This document shows, one piece after another, positions 15,323-23,958 of a stretch of DNA of 41,696 nt; the stretch's first letter is position 1; every line of letters starts with the position of its first letter. Both the position numbers and the translations under genes were made by a program. The notes under the pieces are model-generated. The model searched no databases. It was not told where the DNA came from and worked only from the letters and a program-made list of their open reading frames with translations. The stretch is from contig CALUWH010000018.1 of assembly GCA_944324435.1 (NCBI GenBank), positions 1 to 41,696 of the forward strand. The letters run 5' to 3'. Source of the DNA: Candidatus Gastranaerophilales bacterium (GTDB lineage Bacteria > Cyanobacteriota > Vampirovibrionia > Gastranaerophilales > Gastranaerophilaceae).

Positions 15323-17917
15323 TCAACCCTTCTCAAAAGTAAGTTCGTCATCATTAAGATCAATCTTGATATGATCTCCGTCAATGAACTTTTGAGCAAG
15401 CAGGAGTTTTGACAGAGGATTCTCTACAAGCTGCATAATAACCCTTTTAAGTGGTCTTGCCCCATATACAGGATTAAAGCCGCGGCGTGCAAGAAATTCT
15501 TTGGCATCATCCGTTATCTCAAAGGTTATGTCGTGTTCTGCAAGAAGCTTTTTCAAATGATCCATCTGAATATCCACAATAGATGCAAGCTGCTGCATTG
15601 TAAGCGCCTTGAAGAATATTGTTTCATCAACCCTGTTCAAAAACTCAGGTTTGAAACGTTCTCGCATTACAGCCATTACTTTTTCTTTTGTGTCATCAAA
15701 ATTTCCGCCCGGATTATTCAAAGAATCTTCCAGAATAATTTCGCTTCCGATATTACTTGTCATAATGATTACGGTATTTTTAAAATCAACGGTTCTGCCC
15801 TTTGAATCTGTTAAACGACCGTCATCAAATATTTGAAGCATTAAGTTGAATACATCAGGGTGTGCCTTTTCGATTTCATCAAAAAGAACGACTGAATACG
15901 GTTTACGTCTTACGGCCTCCGTTAATTGTCCGCCTTCTTCATATCCTACATAGCCCGGAGGAGCTCCGACAAGTCTTGCAACGTTATGTTTTTCCATATA
16001 CTCTGACATATCTATTCTTATGACTGCGTCTTCGTCATTAAATAAGAATTCTGCAAGAGTTTTAGCAAGTTCAGTCTTACCAACACCTGTCGGACCCAAG
16101 AATATAAACGTACCAATCGGACGTTTAGGATCTTTTAAGCCGGAACGAGCACGTCTTATTGCATCTGAAACGGTCTGAACAGCTTCATCCTGACCGATAA
16201 GACGTTTATGCAGAACATCTTCCATGCGCAAAAGTTTCTGCATTTCGCTTTCCATAAGCCTATTTACAGGAATTCCTGTCCATTTGCTTACTATTTCTGC
16301 GATATCATCGCCGTCAATTTCTTCTTTCAGAAGCTGATTTTCACTTCTTTCTTTTCCTTGTATAGATTGAAGTTTCTTTTCAAGTTCCATCAATTTGCCG
16401 TACTTGAGCTCTGCGGCGGTTTGCAAATCTGTATTGCGTTCAGCCTCGGCAATCTGTGTTTTAACTTTATCGATTTCTTCTTTTAACCCGGCTTCTCCCG
16501 TAATTGTGTTTTTCTCAACTTCCCATTGAGCCTTGAGCTTTGATATCTTAGCGTCCAAGTCATCAATCTCGGAAGTCAGCTTATCTATTTTTGCAATACA
16601 TTCAGGAGAAGTCTCTTTTTTCAAAGCTTCCCTTTCTATTTCCAATTGAATTTTCTGCCTCATCATTACATCAATTTCTTCAGGCATTGAGTCGATTTCA
16701 ATTCTTAATGCTGATGCGGCTTCATCAATCAAGTCAATAGCTTTATCAGGCAAAAATCTGTCCGTTATGTACCTATCAGAAAGCTTTGCAGCAGCAATAA
16801 GCGCGCTGTCAAGGATTCTGACACCGTGGTGAACTTCGTATTTTTCTTTTAAGCCTCTAAGTATTGAAATTGTATCTTCTACAGACGGCTCATCTACCAT
16901 TACAGGCTGGAAACGACGTTCCAGAGCAGGATCTTTTTCAATATACTTACGATATTCATTAATTGTAGTCGCACCGATCGTTCTCAATTCACCTCTTGCA
17001 AGCATTGGCTTCAAAAGGTTTCCGGCATCCATAGAGCCTTCGGTAGCGCCGGCGCCCACGACGGTATGCAATTCATCAATGAACATTACAATCTCGCCGT
17101 TAGATTCTTGAACTTCTTTCAATACAGCTTTAAGACGTTCTTCAAACTCACCTCTGAATTTTGCGCCTGCAACAAGCGCGCCTAAATCAAGAGCGATAAG
17201 TTTTACATTTTTAAGGCTTTCAGGGACATCGCCCCGTATAATTCTTTGGGCTAAACCTTCAACAATTGCGGTTTTACCAACGCCCGGTTCACCTATTAAA
17301 ACCGGGTTATTTTTTGTTCTTCTGTTTAAGACCTGTATTATACGACGGACTTCTTCATCACGTCCTATAACAGGGTCTAACTTACCTTTGCGAGCTCTTT
17401 CCGTTAAGTCGGTCGAATATTTTTCAAGAGCCTTCATATTTTCTTCTGCGTTTTTTGTATCCACTTTTTTATTACCTCTAATCTTTCTCATTGCGTTCAA
17501 AACCGAATTTGTATCAACTCCGTAGCGTTTTAGTATATCCTTAATAAAGGAGCCTTCAAGTTTTGTCATAGCAATTAGTATACATTCGATTCCTATAAAC
17601 TCGTCTTTCAAAGTTTCGGCCTCTTGAGTTGCAATCTCAAGGAGAGCGTTTGTATCTCTTGATAGAAATACCTGCTGCCCTGCCGTAACTCCCGAAAGTA
17701 TCGGGTATTCCTTAATCCTTGATACAATTTGATTGATAAAGTTCTGGTTTAAAAGTTTTAATTCTTCCAAGTAATCCTTTGCGATTCCTTTATCTTCAAT
17801 CATTGCCATAACAATGTGTTCAGGCTGGACTTCAGAATTTTTATAGTAATCCTTCTTTGCATTTGCTGCAAAAATAATTTCCTGAGAATAGTTTGTAAAT
17901 TTTTCAAAATTAATCAT
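15323..17917 (-). CDS. clpB: ATP-dependent disaggregase ClpB
   Basis: ClpB is the Hsp100 hexamer that works with DnaK/DnaJ/GrpE to dissolve protein aggregates. The start is ATG 17915-17917 ([12 protein letters not shown]), 9 nt after GGAG, giving 864 aa. In order: the N domain with two repeats (1-145), AAA-1 with Walker [17 protein letters not shown] and Walker [10 protein letters not shown], and the long coiled-coil middle domain (~395-530) that distinguishes ClpB from ClpA/C. AAA-2 follows with Walker [19 protein letters not shown] and SMEYM-like DMSEYMEKH, then the C-terminal domain. All motifs are intact. It is monocistronic; a perfect hairpin follows. Confidence 0.97.
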   Translation of the reverse strand: MINFEKFTNYSQEIIFAANAKKDYYKNSEVQPEHIVMAMIEDKGIAKDYLEELKLLNQNFINQIVSRIKEYPILSGVTAGQQVFLSRDTNALLEIATQEAETLKDEFIGIECILIAMTKLEGSFIKDILKRYGVDTNSVLNAMRKIRGNKKVDTKNAEENMKALEKYSTDLTERARKGKLDPVIGRDEEVRRIIQVLNRRTKNNPVLIGEPGVGKTAIVEGLAQRIIRGDVPESLKNVKLIALDLGALVAGAKFRGEFEERLKAVLKEVQESNGEIVMFIDELHTVVGAGATEGSMDAGNLLKPMLARGELRTIGATTINEYRKYIEKDPALERRFQPVMVDEPSVEDTISILRGLKEKYEVHHGVRILDSALIAAAKLSDRYITDRFLPDKAIDLIDEAASALRIEIDSMPEEIDVMMRQKIQLEIEREALKKETSPECIAKIDKLTSEIDDLDAKISKLKAQWEVEKNTITGEAGLKEEIDKVKTQIAEAERNTDLQTAAELKYGKLMELEKKLQSIQGKERSENQLLKEEIDGDDIAEIVSKWTGIPVNRLMESEMQKLLRMEDVLHKRLIGQDEAVQTVSDAIRRARSGLKDPKRPIGTFIFLGPTGVGKTELAKTLAEFLFNDEDAVIRIDMSEYMEKHNVARLVGAPPGYVGYEEGGQLTEAVRRKPYSVVLFDEIEKAHPDVFNLMLQIFDDGRLTDSKGRTVDFKNTVIIMTSNIGSEIILEDSLNNPGGNFDDTKEKVMAVMRERFKPEFLNRVDETIFFKALTMQQLASIVDIQMDHLKKLLAEHDITFEITDDAKEFLARRGFNPVYGARPLKRVIMQLVENPLSKLLLAQKFIDGDHIKIDLNDDELTFEKG

Positions 17918-18021
17918 AATATTAAACTCCATATATTATAATTTTAATGTTATTTTGAAAAAATCAAGGAAAATTAATTATTATTTAATTTTTGTATGAA
18001 ACTACAGGAGGTGCAAGTTTT

Positions 18022-18822
18022 TTAAAGTATGGCATTTTCAAAACAATATTTTTGCATTGCTTTTACAAATCCGTCATTTTGAACCGTATCAGTGATATCA
18101 TCTGCAAGTTGTTTTAATTCTTCTGTAGCGTTTCCCATTGCAATTTTTATTCCGCCTGCTTTCAAAAGCGCTATGTCATTGTTCTGATCCCCGATAGTAA
18201 GAGTTTCTGACCGGGAAATTCCCCAGTAATTCTGCAAAAACTGCACCGCACAATACTTAGAAGCTTCTTTATTTGAAAATTCAAGAAAATATGGAGTGGA
18301 TTTAACTATATAAAGTTCCGGGAATATGGTTGGAAGCTCTTTTTCGTACAAGTCTATTCTCTCCGGATTATTATAATCAATTGCAAGGAGTTTGTTCACC
18401 TTTATTTTGTCCACATCACAAAATTGTTTAACTTCATAGTGTGTATGTAAATTATTACAATAGCGCTCTATTTCATAGCATTTTTGTTCCGAGTACAAAA
18501 TATCGTCATTATACAAATTGAGATGAATTTTTTCTTCTTTAGCCCAGTTGATAATCTTTTCAGCCTGTTCTTTTGTGAGACACTTTTCATACAAAGTCTC
18601 GTTGTTATGCTTAATCAATCCTCCCTGATACGAAACAACCGGGGTATCCAGACCTAAATCTTTTGCGATTAAGCTTGCTGCAGCATGCATCCTGCCTGTA
18701 ACAAGAACAACTTTTATACCTTTTTCGCAGAGCTCCTTTATACAATCCCTAACATGCTCGGTAAAGGTTTTTTCCGGTATAATTATAGTGCCATCAATAT
18801 CCGTTGCTATAAGTTTTATCAT
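18022..18822 (-). CDS. Cof-type HAD-IIB sugar/nucleotide phosphatase
   Basis: The 266-aa protein has all HAD motifs of the Cof/YidA family. Motif I is DIDGTI (residues 8-13, nucleophile Asp), motif II is VLVTGRMH, then a C2B cap with SYQGGLI, then motif III Lys and motif IV IGDQNNDIALLKAGG with VGNA-like AMGNATEE. These enzymes dephosphorylate small phosphorylated metabolites in the cytosol; the substrate here cannot be told. It has no Shine-Dalgarno sequence. An extended -10 (TGCTACAAT) ends 6 nt before the ATG, immediately after the terminator of the upstream gene. Confidence 0.92.
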   Translation of the reverse strand: MIKLIATDIDGTIIIPEKTFTEHVRDCIKELCEKGIKVVLVTGRMHAAASLIAKDLGLDTPVVSYQGGLIKHNNETLYEKCLTKEQAEKIINWAKEEKIHLNLYNDDILYSEQKCYEIERYCNNLHTHYEVKQFCDVDKIKVNKLLAIDYNNPERIDLYEKELPTIFPELYIVKSTPYFLEFSNKEASKYCAVQFLQNYWGISRSETLTIGDQNNDIALLKAGGIKIAMGNATEELKQLADDITDTVQNDGFVKAMQKYCFENAIL

Positions 18823-18828
18823 ATAAAA

Positions 18829-18837
18829 ATTGTAGCA
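18829..18837 (-). promoter_or_regulatory. Extended -10 promoter of the HAD gene, probably leaderless
   Basis: TGCTACAAT on the minus strand ends 6 nt before the ATG at 18822. No -35 hexamer is possible because the region is occupied by the terminator hairpin at 18846-18859, so the extended TGn motif must carry recognition. Confidence 0.5.
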
Positions 18838-18845
18838 TAAAAAAA

Positions 18846-18859
18846 ACGCCTTTCGGCGT
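18846..18859 (-). terminator. Intrinsic terminator of the 188-aa repeat gene
   Basis: Minus strand ACGCC-GAAA-GGCGT followed by eight T residues. The GAAA tetraloop and U-tract are textbook. It lies about 35 bp after the stop at 18895. Confidence 0.85.
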
Positions 18860-18894
18860 AATATGTCGGTTAATTAATAAGGTATTTTATAAGG

Positions 18895-19461
18895 TTATTT
18901 TTTATGCTTAAACCAGTTTACGGGATTCATTTTTGTCCAAAAGCTTGTTTTGGGCTCAGGCGGTTTCTTTTTACCTTTGAGACAATATGCGATTGTCCCC
19001 ACTACTATAACGCCTGAAATAAGTCCCTTTACAAAAGTCGGAATTCTGTCAAAAAATGAAACTGTCTTTTCTAATCCGTTTGAAAAATCAGCACTGAGGT
19101 TACCTAAACCTCCCCCAAAACCATTGACTCCGGCATTTGACTCTCCGCCTATACCCTGCTCGCCAAAACCGTTTAAACCTCCTGAGGCAGTATGCCCGAT
19201 ATTCTGTTCACCAAATCCATTCATACCTGCAGAATATCCGTTTCCGTAACCTGATACTCCAAATCCGTTCATGCCGGCACTTTTGACGAATGAATCATTG
19301 ACAGTGCCTTGTGTCCGATATAATTGCCCCTGCATTGCGCTTTGCAAGTATGGATTCTGCATTCCGTACGAAGCTGAAGGAGTAATACCCAAATCATACG
19401 GAACATAGTCAATAATTCCTTGACCATACAAATTATTCAATGTAAACGGGTCAATTGTCAT
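18895..19461 (-). CDS. Small protein with 16-residue NGFG tandem repeats and a C-terminal membrane anchor
   Basis: This is an unrecognised 188-aa protein. Residues 61-124 are four exact-length 16-residue repeats, each opening with [SN][AG]G[MLV]NGFG; the NGFG cores are at 65, 81, 97 and 113. The N-terminal 60 residues are Tyr/Gln/Gly-rich. Residues ~143-161 form one membrane helix (FVKGLISGVIVVGTIAYCL), followed by a basic, Lys/Pro/Trp-rich tail (KGKKKPPEP...WFKHKK). There is no N-terminal signal peptide, so it looks tail-anchored or non-classically exported. TTTTGTAAAG lies ~45 bp before the start. The gene is divergent from the GT-C gene and ends at a strong terminator. Confidence 0.85.
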   Translation of the reverse strand: MTIDPFTLNNLYGQGIIDYVPYDLGITPSASYGMQNPYLQSAMQGQLYRTQGTVNDSFVKSAGMNGFGVSGYGNGYSAGMNGFGEQNIGHTASGGLNGFGEQGIGGESNAGVNGFGGGLGNLSADFSNGLEKTVSFFDRIPTFVKGLISGVIVVGTIAYCLKGKKKPPEPKTSFWTKMNPVNWFKHKK

Positions 19462-19520
19462 ACCAACATATACCTTTCACTAACACTTGTATTAATATAA
19501 AGTTTTTTCTCTTTACAAAA

Positions 19521-19549
19521 TTGCCTTATTTGTAACGCTTTGTTAAGAT
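19521..19549 (+). promoter_or_regulatory. Promoter of the GT-C gene, probably leaderless
   Basis: TTGCCT (19521-19526), 17-nt spacer ending TGT, TAAGAT (19544-19549), then six bases before ATG at 19556. There is no Shine-Dalgarno sequence. The same 95-bp region serves the divergent 188-aa gene. Confidence 0.5.
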
Positions 19550-19555
19550 AGGTTT

Positions 19556-21145
19556 ATGAGTATGAACTTTATTAAGAATAGTTGGCAGGTCATCGTAATA
19601 AATTTATTTATCCTTCTTGCATTTGTACTGGGATACGGAAGATTTGGCGATATTATAATAGATTCTTTCAGAGAAGCTTATATCCCTGCGCAGGTCGTAG
19701 AAGGTAAAATTTTGTATGAAAATATTTTTACTATATATGCGCCGTTTGCTTATATGTTTAACGCCTTGTTATTCAAAATCTTGGGGATAAATCTAAGTGT
19801 TTTATATTTTGCCGGATTAGCAGCTACTTTAGGGTTTTTAAATTTAATCTATTTGATATCTAATAAATTTATTGATAAGAATTTCTCACTCGCAGTTATT
19901 TTATTTACTATTGCAGGCTGCGTGCTCTCTCCAAATGTTTTTAATTTCTTTTTTCCGTATTCGTACGGAATGATATACGGGCTTTTATTTATCACTGCGA
20001 GTATTTATTTTGGTTTAGAAAAAAAATTCCCTCCGGCTTATTTGATGTACTCATTTGCCGTATGCTCAAAATATGAATTTGTATTCCTGCTTCCGCTTTT
20101 GATTTACGTAAATTACGGGTATTGGAAAAAGGATTGGCTGAAAAATATAATTTGCCTTATACTTCCGTTTATTCTTGTTTATACCCCTCTTTTACTACAG
20201 GGAGCCGAGCTTAGAAATCTGGCTGCTTCTCTGCAAATAGTTGCCGCTATGTCTACAGCCAAAACCCTGCGTTGGTTTTACTCTGTTACAGGCCTGATTT
20301 TTAGATGGGAATTGATTCCTGTCTATATTTTAAATATTGTAAAAATTGCCGTTCCGTTTTTTATTTTTGACAAATTTAAAACTTATTGGCTTCTGCCGGT
20401 TTTGCTTGTTTATCTTTATTTTACCGTAACTCCTGAAATTATTATCTTTGCGTTTCCTTTAATCCTTGTATTATTTGTTACAAGATACCGAAAACTTAAC
20501 GGTAACGAAAAATTTTTTATTCTTGCCTCAATTCTGATTTCAATAAAAGTGTTTTTTGCGCTGACCTTAAAGGCTTATGGAGTTTATTGCGTTCCGTTTG
20601 CAATGATTTCAATATATATACTAATGCCTCCAAAATACAAAAAAGCCCTTTTTGTAATGACTCTTTTGTCTGCATTAATACTTCTTTTTCAAAATACAAA
20701 AGAGCTTTCCTCCAAAAATGTAAAAATTGCAACAACAAGGGGGATTATCCGAACAACTCCATACTATGGAAATACTATTCGTGAATTTTTAAATTATATT
20801 CAAAAAAACACTTCAAAAAATGATACTGTTCTTGTTTATCCAGAAGGGCTTGCTGTCAATTTCTTATCAAACAGAGCTTCCGATAATAAGTTCTACTCTC
20901 TGATACCTCTATACGTTGAAACTTTCGGCGAAAATTTGATTATGGACAGATTATATATCAAGCAACACGAATATATAGCTATTACAAACTATGATACTTC
21001 GCTTTATTATTACTCAAAATTCGGTATTGACTATGCAGGTAGAATTATGGATTCTATCAAGACAGACTACACATTAGTAAAAACATTCGGTGATGATTTT
21101 AAAATCAGTCTTTATAGACTTAAACATCATCATCCTTCTCCATAG
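19556..21145 (+). CDS. GT-C-type membrane glycosyltransferase-like protein
   Basis: The 529-aa protein has 9-11 membrane helices spread over residues 8-385, followed by a soluble C-terminal domain (~390-525). The first extracytoplasmic loop reads GDIIIDSFREAYIPAQVVEG with KILYENIFTIYAPF. This matches the acidic Asp/Glu-containing loop of GT-C (PMT/ArnT/GT39- or GT87-like) enzymes that use polyprenyl-phosphate sugars on the outer face of the membrane. Acceptor and donor are unknown. The last 26 bp overlap the convergent membrane gene. No glycan-biosynthesis neighbours are visible. Confidence 0.82.
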   Translation: MSMNFIKNSWQVIVINLFILLAFVLGYGRFGDIIIDSFREAYIPAQVVEGKILYENIFTIYAPFAYMFNALLFKILGINLSVLYFAGLAATLGFLNLIYLISNKFIDKNFSLAVILFTIAGCVLSPNVFNFFFPYSYGMIYGLLFITASIYFGLEKKFPPAYLMYSFAVCSKYEFVFLLPLLIYVNYGYWKKDWLKNIICLILPFILVYTPLLLQGAELRNLAASLQIVAAMSTAKTLRWFYSVTGLIFRWELIPVYILNIVKIAVPFFIFDKFKTYWLLPVLLVYLYFTVTPEIIIFAFPLILVLFVTRYRKLNGNEKFFILASILISIKVFFALTLKAYGVYCVPFAMISIYILMPPKYKKALFVMTLLSALILLFQNTKELSSKNVKIATTRGIIRTTPYYGNTIREFLNYIQKNTSKNDTVLVYPEGLAVNFLSNRASDNKFYSLIPLYVETFGENLIMDRLYIKQHEYIAITNYDTSLYYYSKFGIDYAGRIMDSIKTDYTLVKTFGDDFKISLYRLKHHHPSP

Positions 21146-22136
21146 CGCGTTTGATAATATTTCTGTCTAATTTCTTACTTCCGTATTTCTTATTAGATTC
21201 TTCCATAAGTTTTTCACTGGGTCTTCTATTTCTTGTTTTCTTCTCTGTTTTTTCTGTTTGTATATTCAATTCTTTGTACCAAATAGCCCATAAAATTGAC
21301 CTCATAGGAAGGGTATACTGAATCAAAATTTGAGCAGCAAAGGTTTCAATAGTGAATCGAGCTATATCAAAATCAGAAATTGGTTTAGCACCTGATGCAG
21401 TGATTAAATTATTCAGTGCGTCTGTAGGAAGCTCTTTTACAAGCGGCAAGATGACATTTACAAGTAAGTTATTTATGCCTGTAATTTCAAATATTTTTAA
21501 GAAAACCTGTGGAATAAAGACATAAGTCAGCACTCCTGCAAGCGCCATAAGCATAAATGTTGAAGCAAAATGTCCTTTAACAAGAAGCAGACTTCTTTTT
21601 ACACATCTTAGCGGTGAAAGTTCCGGCTCGTATGTAAAAACCTGAAAAACCAGTACAAAATAAACCGCTAAAATAGCGCATATTATCCAAAAAAGCGGAC
21701 AAACGGCAAATATAGAAAATATACCAAATAAAAACCAAAGTCCGATAAATGATAACGTCCTTCTTTTTATTAATTCGGTATGGGCATTAAAATCATAAAC
21801 TTTTCCTGATTTGAGCATATTATCAACCATCGAGTTAATTGCACCATAAGCGACAAGGTATTCCCAAAAGGCTTTTACAAAAATAATCAGTCCCGGCAAT
21901 GTTATAATCAGGGAGATTAAAATTAATGAGAGAAAATTGTTCAAAACCGGAAATTTGATGATAAGAGCCGGTAAGTTTCTTGTGTAAAAAAATGTTATCA
22001 AAAATACCAACGCAAGACCGGCAATCTGCCCGAGTACAGGAAAAGACATGTACTGAACAAATTTACTGAAGTTTGAGAAATAAAGTCCGATTGATTCTAT
22101 GAAAAGACCCAAAGGTGTTTGTGTTTTTTTTGCCAT
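21120..22136 (-). CDS. Six-helix integral membrane protein, uncharacterised
   Basis: I do not recognise this 338-aa protein. It has about six hydrophobic segments (residues ~31-50, 66-95, 127-165 as a pair, 190-215 and ~265-285). The C-terminus is long and strongly basic/acidic and cytosolic (KKTRNRRPSEKLMEE ... EKDDDV). The overall style resembles glycerophosphoryl-type or DUF4013-like membrane proteins that assemble envelope lipids, but no diagnostic motif is visible. GGAG precedes the ATG. It is convergent with the GT-C gene (26 bp overlap) and divergent from the PHP gene, with only 51 bp between their starts. Confidence 0.82.
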   Translation of the reverse strand: MAKKTQTPLGLFIESIGLYFSNFSKFVQYMSFPVLGQIAGLALVFLITFFYTRNLPALIIKFPVLNNFLSLILISLIITLPGLIIFVKAFWEYLVAYGAINSMVDNMLKSGKVYDFNAHTELIKRRTLSFIGLWFLFGIFSIFAVCPLFWIICAILAVYFVLVFQVFTYEPELSPLRCVKRSLLLVKGHFASTFMLMALAGVLTYVFIPQVFLKIFEITGINNLLVNVILPLVKELPTDALNNLITASGAKPISDFDIARFTIETFAAQILIQYTLPMRSILWAIWYKELNIQTEKTEKKTRNRRPSEKLMEESNKKYGSKKLDRNIIKRAMEKDDDV

Positions 22137-22187
22137 ATTTTATCTCCGCTTCTTTTTTACAAACAATTGTAGTATAAAGATAATATT

Positions 22188-22823
22188 ATGAAAAATTTTA
22201 CAGAAGAAGATTTCCTATCAGGAAAAGTTAATCTCCATATACATTCATCCTTTTCTGATGGCAAAGCCGACTTTAAGGCCATTTTGGACGCTGCAAAAGC
22301 TAAGGGCTGCAAATGTATTTCAATAACAGATCATAATACAGTTGAAGGACACAAAATATACAAGGATGAAATCTTACTTCCCGGCGTAGAATTTGACTGC
22401 TGGTTTGGATATGTTTTTATACATCTCCTGGCATACGGGATAGATGTCTATAATAAAGACCTGGAAGTTTTCATGGCAAAAACAAAAGCGGAAACAGAAG
22501 GTGATATTATCAGGCTTTTTGCGAGAAGAAACGTAAAAAATTTAATACAAGCCATTCACAATGCCGGCGGAATTGCAGTTCTTGCCCACCCTGCTTGTTA
22601 TTGGGCATTAAATCTGGAAAAACTTGTAACAAAACTGGTTGAATACGGTCTTGACGGAATAGAGACTTACTATCCGTATCCGCGTTTTAGGAAAATAGTT
22701 AAATTTCATTCATCAAAAGATGTAATTAAAATTGCGGAAAAATACCCGAATCTAATTCGTACAGGCGGCAATGATTTTCATGGAACAAAATTTCATCCCA
22801 CTAAGCTACAGGGCTGGCCATGA
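22188..22823 (+). CDS. PHP-domain phosphoesterase
   Basis: The 211-aa protein carries the PHP metal-binding signatures. These are H17-I-H19 followed by SSFSDGKAD, ITDHNTVEG (motif II), GVEFDC, VLAHPACYW and the C-terminal GGNDFHG. The family includes RNase AM/YciV-type 3',5'-nucleotide phosphatases and histidinol phosphatase; this one is closer in layout to the YciV type. It is shorter than YciV (~290 aa), ending soon after the last His motif (HPTKLQGWP), but nothing looks broken. There is no clear ribosome binding site. TATAAA ends 9 nt before the ATG, so a leaderless or near-leaderless mRNA is possible. Confidence 0.88.
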   Translation: MKNFTEEDFLSGKVNLHIHSSFSDGKADFKAILDAAKAKGCKCISITDHNTVEGHKIYKDEILLPGVEFDCWFGYVFIHLLAYGIDVYNKDLEVFMAKTKAETEGDIIRLFARRNVKNLIQAIHNAGGIAVLAHPACYWALNLEKLVTKLVEYGLDGIETYYPYPRFRKIVKFHSSKDVIKIAEKYPNLIRTGGNDFHGTKFHPTKLQGWP

Positions 22824-22867
22824 AAAATTTAATGGAGAAAGCCCTTACAAGCTTTACCTAAAGAATA

Positions 22868-23830
22868 TTAAATTTTTATCCGAACTCCGCCCAGCTTTGA
22901 AAAAAAATCTTTTAAGTTATCAATGAGAACAAGCTCTCCCCTCAGCTTTGATGCTCCAGCAAATCCGTTTAAATAGTATGGAATAAATTTACGGCAGAAT
23001 TTTATTCCGACATCTTCCCCCCGAAATTCTACTTCTTTTAGAAGATGTTTTTTTAATATTTCAATTTTTTCTTCAGGCCCCGGCGGAGGTATGTATTCCC
23101 CCTTGTTCAAATAAGTTTCAATTCTGGAAAGCAGAGAAGGATCTCCAAGTGCGCCCCTGCCTATTGCAACCCCATCTGCCTCTGATTCTTCCAGACACTG
23201 AGCAGCCGTTTCTATAGACACAATATCGCCGTTTGCAAATACAGGAATATCAATATTATGTTTTAGCTTTGAAATCCTTTTCCAATCAGCCTTACCCCCA
23301 TACATTTGTGACCGTGTCCTACCGTGTATGGTTATAAAATCTGCTCCGGCTTCTTGCATTTTTTGACCGAATTCCACAAAATTAAGCTCGTCAAAAGTAT
23401 ACCCGAGCCGAAATTTTACGCTCAACGGAATTGATATTTCTGCTTTCACGGTTCTTACAATTTCTGCTGCCAAATCAGGATTTCTCATAAGTGCGCATCC
23501 GTCAGTTCCTTTAACAACTTTGTTCACCGGACAGCCCATATTAATATCAATCATATCTGCAAATTTTTCCAGATACTTTGCACACTCTGCAATCATTTTC
23601 GGCTTATGTCCGCTAAGTTGGTATGATATCGGAGAATGATTTTCGTCCCGAACAGTAATTGCAGTATCCTTGACTTGAGTCAAGGCCTCAGAACTTATCA
23701 TCTCCGTTGTTATTAGACATGTTTTAGAATACTCTCTGACAAGCGAGCGAAGCACATAATCAGTTATTCCTGCCATTGGAGCGAGGGAAACTCTGCTTGA
23801 TATTAATTTATATAGTTTGTTATTATTCAT
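22868..23830 (-). CDS. dusB: tRNA-dihydrouridine synthase
   Basis: This FMN/NADPH enzyme reduces uridines in the tRNA D-loop. The 320-aa TIM barrel starts with VSLAPMAGITDYVLR (FMN site). The family signature MGCPVNKVVKGTDGCALMRN holds the catalytic Cys, followed by VKFRLGY, ITIHGRTRSQMYGG, PVFANGDI and GVAIGRGALGDP, and then the helical tRNA-binding domain. The layout best fits DusB. It starts about 130 bp after the 858-aa gene and a terminator, with TACAAT 10 nt before the ATG and no clear ribosome binding site. It is convergent with the PHP gene. Confidence 0.93.
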   Translation of the reverse strand: MNNNKLYKLISSRVSLAPMAGITDYVLRSLVREYSKTCLITTEMISSEALTQVKDTAITVRDENHSPISYQLSGHKPKMIAECAKYLEKFADMIDINMGCPVNKVVKGTDGCALMRNPDLAAEIVRTVKAEISIPLSVKFRLGYTFDELNFVEFGQKMQEAGADFITIHGRTRSQMYGGKADWKRISKLKHNIDIPVFANGDIVSIETAAQCLEESEADGVAIGRGALGDPSLLSRIETYLNKGEYIPPPGPEEKIEILKKHLLKEVEFRGEDVGIKFCRKFIPYYLNGFAGASKLRGELVLIDNLKDFFSKLGGVRIKI

Positions 23831-23910
23831 GATGTTTTATATTGTACCTCACTATTATAAAATAATCATCATAGGTAACTTCAATATCTTTATCGGAAAT
23901 CTGCACAAAA

Positions 23911-23943
23911 AAGTGCGAGAAAACGCTTTGTTTTCTCGCACTT
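23911..23943. terminator. Bidirectional intrinsic terminator of the 858-aa gene
   Basis: AAGTGCGAGAAAAC (23911-23924), 5-nt loop, GTTTTCTCGCACTT (23930-23943), with A-runs and T-runs on both outer sides. On the minus strand it lies 16 bp after the stop at 23959. Confidence 0.85.
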
Positions 23944-23958
23944 TTTTTATTTATTTTA

